Of a stretch of DNA of 64,000 bases, positions 44,940 to 51,954 are shown piece after piece. The DNA is taken from contig NZ_JAAOEN010000005.1 of assembly GCF_011320225.1 (NCBI RefSeq), forward strand, positions 99,515-163,514, in the 5' to 3' direction. How positions within the stretch are numbered: the stretch's first letter is position 1; each line of letters begins with the position of its first letter. Made by a program: the position numbers and the translations under genes. Source of the DNA: Phytoactinopolyspora limicola (GTDB taxonomy: Bacteria; Actinomycetota; Actinomycetes; Jiangellales; Jiangellaceae). The notes below the pieces were generated by a model that was not told the origin of the DNA, did no database searches, and saw only the letters and a list, made by a program, of their open reading frames with translations.

Positions 44940-46393
44940 CACGCCGCCTCTGCCTCGGTCGAGATGGCCCGCACCACCGGGCCACTTGATGCCCTCGTGG
45001 TGGACCGGTGGGGTGCGAACCGGTGGCACAGGGTGGTGATGTCCTCGTCTGCGAGGTAGGCCGCGCGGACTCGGACGGGTTCGGCGCGCCCATCGACGGC
45101 GACGTAGCCGACACCTGGGGAGTGTTCGGGTATGCGTTCGCAGTGGGCGCCGCGGTGGTGGGTGCCATCCCCAAGGACCATGTCCACCTGATCGGCCTCG
45201 GTCATCCTGAGTGCGATGCGGGTGGGGAAGAGGTCGCGCATGTTCACGATCTCTTTACGTGGGTCTTGCACCGCTGCGAGCACGCACAGCCCGGCAGCGC
45301 GGCCCTGGGACAGCACCACCGACAGCGCCGACGCGAGACGTTTCGTCAACGCCCGGTCCGGCATGTACGCGGTGAGGAACGCCAACTCGTCGATGATGAG
45401 CACCACGAACGGATCAGCCGTGGTCGGGGTATGTTGCCGGGTGTTGCCGCGCATGGCATCGGCGCGGGTCCGGATCAGCTCGGCAGCCTGTTCCACGAGC
45501 TGCACCATGGGTTCGGGTTCGTGGGCGAAACGAGCGAACATGCCCGCGCCGGGGGCCAGTTCGATGCCGCCTTTCGGATCAACCGCCCACACCTGCACCC
45601 ACCCGTCCCGCACCGCCGGGGCCAGCGCGCAGATGGTGGACCAGATCACCGACCCCTTCCCCGAATTCGTCGCACCAGCCACGAGAACATGCGTGCCGGG
45701 TAGGGCGAGTTGCCACGGGGTACCGGTGTCGGTGGTACCGAGAGTGAGCGCATCGAGCGCGACCGGATCATCCGGTTCCAGCGGCGGGACCGGTTCGTGC
45801 AGCGCGTCGGCGTGGACGAACCGCAACCACACCACGCCGGGTTTCTCCTGCTCGACCCGGCACGACAACGCACCGAAGGTGGCCGCGAGCGCGTCAGCAC
45901 TGGCGGCGAAATCGCCGCTGGTCTGTCCGGGGAGCAGTTTCACCCGGACATGATCAACATGGGGATCACGGCGCACGGTGATCACGTGCGGGGCGTACTG
46001 TTTCGCGCCCCACCCTTTGGCCAGGCCACACATGTGCATGGCCGACGACCAGCCCCGGCCGTAGGTGCGCCAGCGTCGCCACCGGCCACGCGCCGGGTGC
46101 ACCACGAACCGTTCAAAGCTGTCCGGAGCACGCCAGTACCAGGCCACCAGCCCCGCGATCACCGCCAGGGACACGATGGTGAACGCGACACCGTGAAACA
46201 GCAGCAGCCACCCGCCGAGCACGATCACTGGGGTCGCGACAGGGTGCCGCCACAGCAGCACGAACGGTACCGCGGCCAGCATGAACACGATCTTGACCAC
46301 CGAGACCAGCAGCGGGTCGTCATCACCGGGACGGCGTGGGGTGTAGTACTCATCCCCGTGCGCCGGGTCATTCGCGTAGTGGGCACCCATCAC
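44939..46393 (-). CDS. traSA: FtsK/SpoIIIE-type DNA transfer protein (TraSA/TraB-like)
   Basis: This 484-residue ATPase is the single protein that AICEs need to move double-stranded DNA between mycelia. Two or three membrane helices lie near residues 30-88; Walker A GATNSGKGS is at 240-248 and Walker B VVLIIDELAFL at 330-340, with AVQDPRKEIVNMRDLFPTRI after it. The carboxy terminus could recognise a clt locus. It overlaps both neighbours by 4 bases, so the operon is tightly coupled. Confidence 0.93.
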   Translation of the reverse strand: MMGAHYANDPAHGDEYYTPRRPGDDDPLLVSVVKIVFMLAAVPFVLLWRHPVATPVIVLGGWLLLFHGVAFTIVSLAVIAGLVAWYWRAPDSFERFVVHPARGRWRRWRTYGRGWSSAMHMCGLAKGWGAKQYAPHVITVRRDPHVDHVRVKLLPGQTSGDFAASADALAATFGALSCRVEQEKPGVVWLRFVHADALHEPVPPLEPDDPVALDALTLGTTDTGTPWQLALPGTHVLVAGATNSGKGSVIWSTICALAPAVRDGWVQVWAVDPKGGIELAPGAGMFARFAHEPEPMVQLVEQAAELIRTRADAMRGNTRQHTPTTADPFVVLIIDELAFLTAYMPDRALTKRLASALSVVLSQGRAAGLCVLAAVQDPRKEIVNMRDLFPTRIALRMTEADQVDMVLGDGTHHRGAHCERIPEHSPGVGYVAVDGRAEPVRVRAAYLADEDITTLCHRFAPHRSTTRASSGPVVRAISTEAEAA

Positions 46394-46635
46394 AGACCAC
46401 CGCCCTTGCGGCCAGTAGCGGCGCGGGCAGGCGCCGAACGGTTGGAACGTCGGCCGGCTCGGGCCGGGCGCGCTGATGGTTCGGCGCAGTCAGCGCACGA
46501 TTCGCCGGGCTCGGGCACGGTCAGGGCGTGGCAGCCGGCACAGGGAAACAACAGCCCCGGCCTTGTGTCGCCGTTGCTGACACCGAAGGTGAACAGCGGC
46601 TCGGTCCGGGCATGGTCGTGGGTAGGGTTGGACAT
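46390..46635 (-). CDS. small zinc-ribbon-like AICE protein
   Basis: This 81-residue protein has two Cys pairs, CAGC and CADC, 13 residues apart in FPCAGCHALTVPEPGESCAD, with a basic arginine-rich tail. GGAGGG precedes the ATG at 46635 by 7 bases. The stop overlaps the transfer-gene start. A nucleic-acid-binding zinc ribbon is an inference. Confidence 0.78.
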   Translation of the reverse strand: MSNPTHDHARTEPLFTFGVSNGDTRPGLLFPCAGCHALTVPEPGESCADCAEPSARPARAGRRSNRSAPARAATGRKGGGL

Positions 46636-46721
46636 GCCGATTCCCTCCAAGCTGGGGGTATTGGAAGGCGCGGGGATCAAAGGTTGGTAGCCGGTCTGAT
46701 CCCCGCGCCGGTCTCTGTGTG

Positions 46722-47147
46722 TCAGGCCGCATCCCGCGCAGCCGCATCCTTCGCCGCTGGCTTGTTTCCGGGTTTACGCATCCCCGACGCCCGGAACGAG
46801 TACGCCTGCCGTGCACGTGGGCCGTTGGTGTCCACATACGGCACCACCGCCAGCCCCTCAAACTCCACCGGGCGAAACGGTGTCCCGTTCAAGATCTCCG
46901 GCGGCACCGGCTGAACCTCAGCCGCGATCTTCACCGTCAACTCACGCTGCCCCTTACGCGCCTCCGGGTCGGCATCCATCACCGGCACCTGCCACACCGG
47001 CAAACCGCTGACCTTGTCCCGCTTCTGCACCCGGTTGTCCCTCGTCGACTGATCGAAGTCGGCTTCGGGTGTGACCTCACCGATCACAAACGCACCATGC
47101 GGAAACACCGCACCAAACTCCACCGGGATAGCTCCCTGCAACGCCAT
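46722..47147 (-). CDS. pra: Pra-like activator of replication, integration and excision
   Basis: This 141-residue protein resembles the AICE protein annotated as plasmid replication, integration and excision activator. The start MALQGAIPVEFGAVFPHGAF and PVWQVPVMDADPEARKGQR are typical, as is the VVPYVDTNGPRARQAYSFRA end. GAGGAGG precedes ATG 47147. It is the first gene of the long leftward operon. In pSAM2, Pra is repressed by KorSA, and a KorSA-like gene lies divergently next to it. Confidence 0.85.
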   Translation of the reverse strand: MALQGAIPVEFGAVFPHGAFVIGEVTPEADFDQSTRDNRVQKRDKVSGLPVWQVPVMDADPEARKGQRELTVKIAAEVQPVPPEILNGTPFRPVEFEGLAVVPYVDTNGPRARQAYSFRASGMRKPGNKPAAKDAAARDAA

Positions 47148-47324
47148 GACGTGTGCCTCCTCGGCTCCGTGTATGTGTCTTGGCATCTCCAAACACATGA
47201 CCAGCATGCCTAGGCAACTTAGATAAGTCAAGAGCTTTGGGCAGATGCTGGCAGCGCTGAGGGTTAACGGTGCAGTCAGGAGCATGGGTAGCTAGCTCTT
47301 CTAGGCAGCCTGTACCGTGTGGGC
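47148..47324. promoter_or_regulatory. divergent pra-gntR control region of the AICE
   Basis: The 177-base gap contains TTGACT on the minus strand (47226-47231) as a possible -35 box for pra and a perfect 10-base palindrome, TGCCTAGGCA, at 47207-47216. CTAGGCA recurs about 90 bases rightwards near the gntR start. These repeated CTAGGCA units are candidate binding sites for the GntR regulator. Confidence 0.45.
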
Positions 47325-48167
47325 ATGAGCCTCGACCCCGATGATTCGCGACCGCCCTATGTGCAGGTCGCTAATGCGCTACGTGCCGCGATCTTGACCA
47401 AGAAGTTCAGTCCGGGCGACAAGTTGCCCTCGGGTAAGGAGCTGGCCAAGCAGTACGGCGTAGCGCGGATGACCGTTCAACAAGCCCTGCGCCTGCTCAG
47501 GGAAGAGAATCTCATCGTCTCCCGTCACGGCAGCGGCGTATTTGTGCGCCAGCGCACCGAGAAGCCGGTGGGCCTGCGGCCCTATGTCGAGCAGGCCTTT
47601 GAACGCGATCACGTGGCCATTGACTTCGCGGGCTTATCCGGTGAGACGCTGCAAGGCGCGATACAGGAGCCACTTGACAAGATCCGGGCCGGTCGTATTA
47701 CGCCGCAGACTGTGACTATCCGGGTCCTGGTGCCGGACACGTCCACGCCATGGGCGTTGCCTGTGCGCGTGGACGATCAGCACGACGAGCCCGCCTATCG
47801 TCGCCGAATCGACACGCTGTTCAGCCGCCATGTTGGCGCGATGGCCGACGCTATAGGCGAATTGGACGAACTCGGGCTCATCAGTGAGGCATCGGTACAG
47901 GTCCGAACGCACGCTTTGACGCCGCTGTTCAAGCTGTACCTACTCAACGATGAGGAGATGTTCTTCGGGTTCTACCCCATCTACGCCCGCACCATTGAAA
48001 CCGACGCTGGGGCTGTTGAGATGTACGACCTCGGCGGCAAGGACGCCGTACTTTTCCACCAATCCGCCACCGATGACCCAAACGCGCCGGATACACAGCA
48101 CGTCGCGCAGGCCCGTGAGTGGTTCGACAGCATCTGGAACACCATGTCCCGAGAGCGTGCCCTGTGA
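47325..48167 (+). CDS. GntR-family regulator (KorSA-like)
   Basis: This 280-residue protein has a GntR winged helix (PPYVQVANALRAAI, KLPSGKELAKQYGVARMTVQ, LIVSRHGSGVFV) and a long effector-like domain. In AICEs the corresponding KorSA represses pra and so keeps the element integrated. GTG 47319 or ATG 47325 can start it; the latter matches usual GntR starts. Its stop overlaps the HAD gene by 4 bases. Confidence 0.88.
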   Translation: MSLDPDDSRPPYVQVANALRAAILTKKFSPGDKLPSGKELAKQYGVARMTVQQALRLLREENLIVSRHGSGVFVRQRTEKPVGLRPYVEQAFERDHVAIDFAGLSGETLQGAIQEPLDKIRAGRITPQTVTIRVLVPDTSTPWALPVRVDDQHDEPAYRRRIDTLFSRHVGAMADAIGELDELGLISEASVQVRTHALTPLFKLYLLNDEEMFFGFYPIYARTIETDAGAVEMYDLGGKDAVLFHQSATDDPNAPDTQHVAQAREWFDSIWNTMSRERAL

Positions 48168-48841
48168 AGTCCACCGACACATCGCTGCACGCCCTGCTTT
48201 CCGAGTCCCGCTGTGTGCTGCTCGACTTCGACGGCCCCGTCTGTTCGGTCTTCGCCACCGTCGACACTGCCAAGCTCGCCGACGAGCTACGCCGTCTCCT
48301 GCCTGCCGCCCCGCCGCCTGAGATCGAGGCCAGCACTGACCCTATGGCTGTGCTCTACCATGCTCAAACCCTCGATCACGCTACTGCTCGCAAGATCGAA
48401 GTGGCCCTCACCACCGCTGAGCACACCGCTATCCATACCGCCACGCACACGCCCGGAGCGATCGAGACCATCTATGCTGCCGTACGCACCGGCCGACGAG
48501 TCGGCATCGTCAGTAACAACGCTGAGAACGCCATCCACGCCTACCTAGGTGCCCACCAACTCGCTCCGCATATCGACATCGTGGCTGCCCGCACACCCGA
48601 AAACGCCGCCAGACTCAAACCCCAGCCAGATTTACTACTTGCGGCGCTCGATCAACTAGACGCAGAGCCTTCTAGTACCGTGTTCGTCGGCGACTCACCA
48701 TCCGACATCATCGCTGCCCACGCGGCAGGCATTGTGCCCATTGGTTACGCGAACAAGCCCGGCAAATGCGAGCGCCTCAGCAGCCAGGACCCTGCCAGTG
48801 TCATCGTCTCTATGGGCGACCTCGCCGTTGGGTTGAGGTAG
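48164..48841 (+). CDS. HAD-family phosphatase carried by the AICE
   Basis: This 225-residue protein has the HAD motifs: VLLDFDGPV (nucleophile aspartate), VGIVSNNAENA, RLKPQPD (lysine), and VFVGDSPSDIIAAHAAG. The GTG start overlaps the GntR stop, so both are expressed together. In pSAM2 a Nudix hydrolase lies near the regulator for immunity against a second copy; whether this phosphatase takes a similar role is a guess. The substrate is unknown. Confidence 0.88.
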   Translation: MKSTDTSLHALLSESRCVLLDFDGPVCSVFATVDTAKLADELRRLLPAAPPPEIEASTDPMAVLYHAQTLDHATARKIEVALTTAEHTAIHTATHTPGAIETIYAAVRTGRRVGIVSNNAENAIHAYLGAHQLAPHIDIVAARTPENAARLKPQPDLLLAALDQLDAEPSSTVFVGDSPSDIIAAHAAGIVPIGYANKPGKCERLSSQDPASVIVSMGDLAVGLR

Positions 48842-48932
48842 GGTCACGCGACCTGATCCTGGAAAGCAATAACCCCGGGGACATGCCGAAGCAGAGGCCC
48901 ACCGGGGTGTTCAAGAACGAGTATACGCAAAG

Positions 48933-49601
48933 GTGGCGATCGTGGCCAACGAAACCAACGAGGTCAACCTCGGCGAGCTGGTGCCGTTGTTATCGTCTGA
49001 ACGACTCAGACCGTACCGTGATTCCACCCACGACCTGCCGGGCGCGATCAAGCTCTACGAGTGGAACACATCCGTTTCCGGCGCGATGTACGAAGTGTTG
49101 GCGGGGCTCGAGGTGATACTCCGCAACGCCCTCGTCGCCCAGCTCGAGAACTGGCACGGCCAACGACCAGGATCATGGTACCGGGACCCGCGACGTGTCC
49201 TCGCGCCTGAACGGCACATCCAGATCGTCCAAGCGAGAGAGCGAGTCAGGCAGCTCGGACGCGACGAGACCCCCGGCCGCGTCGTCGCGGAGCTATCTTT
49301 CGGGTTCTGGCGATACCTGCTTACCAAACGGTACGAATCCAGCCTGTGGACCCACCATCTACGGCATGCCTTCCCACATCTTCAACCTCAGTCGCGCGCC
49401 CGCGTAGAAAAGCGCATCCGCCACCTGAACCGTCTACGCAATCGGGTGGCCCACCACGAGCCTATCCACAACCGCGACCTGAACCGCGACCACCAAGACA
49501 TCATCACGCTAATCGGCTGGATCAGCACAGATGCCGGGCGCTGGGTCGCCGCTCAAAGTCGCGTTCCCGCACTTCTCCGAGCCCGCCAGTTGCCGAGTTG
49601 A
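48933..49601 (+). CDS. Abi-like protein with HEPN motif
   Basis: This 222-residue all-alpha protein resembles abortive-infection (Abi) proteins. Near the end RNRVAHHEPI gives the HEPN Rx4H motif (Arg169, His174), expected at the active site of an RNase. An upstream WRYLLTKRYESSLW segment is also found in the family. It lies in the cargo part of the AICE, so a role against phages or competing elements is plausible. GTG 48933 is the first start; a second GTG follows three codons later. Confidence 0.78.
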   Translation: MAIVANETNEVNLGELVPLLSSERLRPYRDSTHDLPGAIKLYEWNTSVSGAMYEVLAGLEVILRNALVAQLENWHGQRPGSWYRDPRRVLAPERHIQIVQARERVRQLGRDETPGRVVAELSFGFWRYLLTKRYESSLWTHHLRHAFPHLQPQSRARVEKRIRHLNRLRNRVAHHEPIHNRDLNRDHQDIITLIGWISTDAGRWVAAQSRVPALLRARQLPS

Positions 49602-49986
49602 CCTCTATGAGATCAAGGGGACCACGCGGCTCGCGTGCGCTCGCCGCTGGCCCCTCCGGCTTGGGCTCGCTCCGGGCGTGCGGCCTGGCGGCCGGTCCCT
49701 TCGCTGAGCCCCGCGCCTTCGGGCCTGCCCGACCAACCGCACGCGAGCAACCTCTACGCCCCCCAAACCGGCCACGGACGATGCCGACCGCTGGCCCACC
49801 CTGGTCGGCACAGGTGTGGTTCACCGTTCCCCTCGTCGCGACCATTCTTCGGCCTACGCTGCGCACGTCAAGGGCGCTCGCACGCTCGCGTCACTTCGTG
49901 ATGATCTGCGATCACCCTTGACCCGCTTCGCTTCGGCCTACGGATGGCAGCTATGAGGGGAACGGCTCAGACTGGCAACAGCTCTA
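49602..49986. other. AICE non-coding region with hairpins, possible clt or origin
   Basis: No convincing gene is present in these 385 bases; an open frame on the plus strand has a skewed proline-serine composition. The direct repeat CTTCGGCCTACG is at 49847-49858 and 49931-49942. TCAAGGG (49868-49874) pairs with CCCTTGA (49915-49921) around a smaller TCAC-TTCG-TGA hairpin. Such structured DNA in an AICE could be the transfer locus or a replication origin. Confidence 0.4.
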
Positions 49987-50271
49987 TCAACCGCCGCCGC
50001 TCGACCGTGAGATGGCGGTGACGTAGCTGCCTTTCGCTGCAAGCGTCGCGACCATTCCCCGGTCTCGTAAGGCTCGGGTGGCGCGCCGGATGGTGCCGAC
50101 GGACACGCCGTATTCGACGGCGAGGTCACGCTCACCCGGCAGCCGACAGCGGTGCGGTAGTTCACCAGCGCGGATGCGGGCTTCGATGTGATCGGCCACC
50201 TGCCGATACAGATACCCCGGTACATCGTCGGGTTTGAACGGCTCTACCCTGCTTCGTTGCTCCCTGGTCAT
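49987..50271 (-). CDS. short GntR-type winged-helix protein
   Basis: This 94-residue protein is a bare GntR DNA-binding domain: PGYLYRQVADHIEARIRAGEL, LPGERDLAVEYGVSVGTIRR and MVATLAAKGSYVT. It lacks an effector domain. Its start overlaps the stop of a 46-residue frame by 4 bases, so it is the last gene of a three-gene leftward operon close to attR. Confidence 0.85.
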   Translation of the reverse strand: MTREQRSRVEPFKPDDVPGYLYRQVADHIEARIRAGELPHRCRLPGERDLAVEYGVSVGTIRRATRALRDRGMVATLAAKGSYVTAISRSSGGG

Positions 50272-50408
50272 GGCTGGTCACCGCCATCCTGTGACAGCGC
50301 GACCTCAAGGCGCATGATCTGGCGGTCGAGAACGGCCAGCGCGTTGTGTACGTCGGTTGCTGCCTCGCCGATGCGTTCGACGGCGGCGCGAAGCTGGTCC
50401 TCCGTCAT
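50268..50408 (-). CDS. 46-residue protein in the overlapping AICE operon
   Basis: A 46-codon frame starts MTEDQLRAAVERIGEAATDV and ends SQDGGDQP; it is predicted as one or two amphipathic helices. Its ATG overlaps the upstream gene stop and its stop overlaps the downstream GntR start, both as ATGA. This double coupling is strong evidence that it is translated although it is very short. No family is recognised; it could be a small partner or antitoxin-like protein. Confidence 0.65.
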   Translation of the reverse strand: MTEDQLRAAVERIGEAATDVHNALAVLDRQIMRLEVALSQDGGDQP

Positions 50409-50848
50409 CGTGTGTCACCGCCACCGGCCGCGCTTGTGATGAGCTGGTGCACACGCTGGTGGGAGATGCCGAGGATGGTGCCGATGTCCCGCAGCGACAA
50501 TCCGTAGTCGACCAGGCGATGAGCAGCGGCCCGGTACTCAGCGGCCGCACGGCGAGTGCAGGTGGCCGAAGCGTGACGTAGCCGGAATGCCCGCCTCAGA
50601 TGCTCCTGCACCGGGTGGGGCAGGACCGGATGAACATGCACGGAGATCCGGGCGGGATCGACATCGAGCGCCGAGGCCAGCGCGTGCCGGGCCAGTCGTG
50701 CGGCTCGGGCGAGCAGCCGGGCATGAACGTCAACGCGAGGGCGCTCAGTGCGGTGGACGAGCCAGCGATTCCCGTCTCGGATCGCTGTGCAGGTGTAGAC
50801 GTGATCACCGTCACCGGAGATCGTGACAGTGTGTAGGTTGGGTTCCAC
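50405..50848 (-). CDS. HTH protein of the AICE (sigma-70 region 4-like helix-turn-helix)
   Basis: This 147-residue protein has a beta-rich amino terminus (TVTISGDGDHVYTCTAIRD) and a carboxy-terminal helix-turn-helix LVDYGLSLRDIGTILGISHQ followed by RVHQLI. AGGAGGTT precedes the GTG start at 50848. It is the first gene of the operon with the 46-residue and GntR genes. Confidence 0.78.
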   Translation of the reverse strand: MEPNLHTVTISGDGDHVYTCTAIRDGNRWLVHRTERPRVDVHARLLARAARLARHALASALDVDPARISVHVHPVLPHPVQEHLRRAFRLRHASATCTRRAAAEYRAAAHRLVDYGLSLRDIGTILGISHQRVHQLITSAAGGGDTR

Positions 50849-51061
50849 GGCTGAACCTCCTGTGTAGGTTCGGTCCAGGCCCCGTCGCGGAGGTTCCAGC
50901 TCCCGGCGGGGCCGCTTTGAAGATCACATGTCCGGAACTCGGACTCAAAAGGGCGGCCGATTCGTTAGGCCTTCAGGAGTTCGAGGAATCAAGGTGCCAC
51001 GGCGCCGCGTTCGGATGGGCGCGCGCAGCTCACCCTTCTAGGCCACATCTCACGGTGGTCC

Positions 51062-51079
51062 GCGTGCATCCTGCGTGCA
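51062..51079 (+). other. right integrase arm-type site pair
   Basis: GCGTGCA occurs at 51062-51068 and 51073-51079, with the same 11-base period and orientation as at the left end. The 306-base stretch 50849-51154 is otherwise non-coding, with this pair and a hairpin as its visible features. Confidence 0.6.
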
Positions 51080-51120
51080 ATAACGGCAGGTGAATGGCGG
51101 GCACTGGGGGTAAACGACAG

Positions 51121-51150
51121 CTGGCCAGCGACAGTATTGCCGCTGGCCAG
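51121..51150. other. perfect 10-bp hairpin beside attR
   Basis: CTGGCCAGCG (51121-51130) and CGCTGGCCAG (51141-51150) flank a 10-base loop and end 2 bases before the att repeat. It could end tRNA-Phe transcription after insertion of the element, or be a protein-binding site for recombination. Confidence 0.5.
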
Positions 51151-51152
51151 AC

Positions 51153-51199
51153 GGTGGACAGGGCCGGCATCGATCCGGCGACCTTCCGCTTTTCAGGCG
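51153..51199. other. attR, inside the intact tRNA-Phe gene
   Basis: These 47 bases repeat 41650-41696 exactly. Because the element carries the 3' half of the gene, integration keeps the tRNA functional. Confidence 0.93.
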
Positions 51200-51227
51200 G
51201 ACGCTCTACCAACTGAGCTACCTGTCC
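51155..51227 (-). tRNA. tRNA-Phe (anticodon GAA)
   Basis: The minus strand folds as a 73-base cloverleaf. The acceptor arm GGACAGG pairs with CCTGTCC with discriminator A, the D arm is GCTC-AGTTGGTA-GAGC, the anticodon stem TCCGC/GCGGA holds loop CTGAAAA with anticodon GAA, and the T arm is GCCGG-ATCGATG-CCGGC. No CCA is encoded. It is the integration target of the AICE. Confidence 0.96.
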
Positions 51228-51295
51228 TGGTGAAGCGTGAAGATTCTAACGTACCTGGCGGCGCGGATCGAAATCAGTCACCGATGTTCACATTT

Positions 51296-51318
51296 ATACG
51301 GTAGGGGGGTAAGGTGTA
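51296..51318. promoter_or_regulatory. G-rich CsoR-like operator
   Basis: TATACGGTAGGGGGGTAAGG at 51296-51315 has the GTA plus G-run pattern of copper-sensing CsoR operators and lies about 30 bases before csoR. Autoregulation by CsoR is expected. Confidence 0.5.
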
Positions 51319-51346
51319 GGGAGGTGAACATGAAGGGGCGAGTGCC

Positions 51347-51628
51347 ATGGTCGGATACATCAGTGACTCCAACGAGCTGTTGGCTCGGTTGCGGCGGGTT
51401 GAAGGGCAGATCCGCGGCCTGCAGCGCATGGTGGAGTCCGAGGCGTACTGCATCGACATCCTGACTCAGGTGTCGGCGGCCAAGAAGGCCCTCGATGCGG
51501 TGGCGCTCGGCCTGCTCACCGACCACATGCAGCACTGCATGGTGGAGGCGGCCAACCAAGGCGGCGAGGAGCTCGACGCCAAGGTCAAAGAGGCCGCTGA
51601 CGCGATCGGGCGCCTGGTCCGTTCCTGA
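51347..51628 (+). CDS. csoR: CsoR-family copper-sensing repressor
   Basis: This 93-residue four-helix repressor releases DNA on binding Cu(I). The ligand triad Cys35, His60, Cys64 is present in AYCIDILTQ and DHMQHCMVEA, and the start LLARLRRVEGQIRGLQRM is diagnostic. A stronger Shine-Dalgarno (GGGAGGTG) precedes an out-of-frame ATG at 51330, so translation of csoR from 51347 uses AAGGGG. CopZ follows 70 bases later; no CopA ATPase is present here. Confidence 0.92.
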   Translation: MVGYISDSNELLARLRRVEGQIRGLQRMVESEAYCIDILTQVSAAKKALDAVALGLLTDHMQHCMVEAANQGGEELDAKVKEAADAIGRLVRS

Positions 51629-51698
51629 CCCGGCGTCTGCCGGCGGGCTCGTGTGGGCCGCGTCGGCGCTCCTCACGTTGATGATGAAAGGTACTGCG

Positions 51699-51905
51699 TT
51701 GAATACTGCCACCTTCATTGTGCAGGGTATGACCTGCGGCCACTGTGTCTCCTCGGTTGCCGAAGAGGTGAGCGAGGTGGCCGGTGTCTCCGACGTCGAC
51801 GTCGATCTCGCGACCGGCCGGCTCACCGTCACCAGCGATGAGCCGGTTGAGCGCGCCGCGATCGATGCCGCGGTCAGCGAGGCTGGTTACCAGCTGGCTC
51901 ACTGA
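51699..51905 (+). CDS. copZ: CopZ-like heavy-metal-associated copper chaperone
   Basis: This 68-residue HMA-domain protein binds Cu(I) through MTCGHC. The ferredoxin-like pattern TATFIVQGMTCGHCVSSVAE and the final GYQLAH are typical. The TTG at 51699 with AAAGG 7 bases upstream gives the family start; ATG codons at 51681 and 51684 are alternatives. It is co-oriented with csoR and presumably in its regulon. Confidence 0.88.
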   Translation: MNTATFIVQGMTCGHCVSSVAEEVSEVAGVSDVDVDLATGRLTVTSDEPVERAAIDAAVSEAGYQLAH

Positions 51906-51954
51906 CGCGGCCCTCCTGGCACTGGTGTCGTTCATCGTCGTACTCGGCGGCGGC

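Larger units (their letters stand above)
41650..51199. mobile_element. 9.5-kb actinomycete integrative and conjugative element (AICE)
   Basis: The element is bounded by a 47-bp perfect direct repeat that is the 3' half of tRNA-Phe. It carries the AICE core in pSAM2-like order: integrase, excisionase, replication initiator, FtsK-type transfer protein, Pra-like activator and a KorSA-like GntR regulator. Cargo genes are a HAD phosphatase, an Abi/HEPN protein and a small regulatory operon. All core genes look intact, so the element may still be able to excise. This is directly supported by gene content, att sites and arm sites. Confidence 0.93.

Noticed and set aside
45710-46690. 326-codon open frame opposite the AICE transfer gene
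   Set aside because: It is antisense to the FtsK-type ATPase with clear Walker motifs and has no domain of its own.
49346-49921. 191-codon open frame after the Abi-like gene
   Set aside because: It starts inside the Abi-like gene, is rich in proline, serine and arginine and shows no motif. The region looks structural instead.
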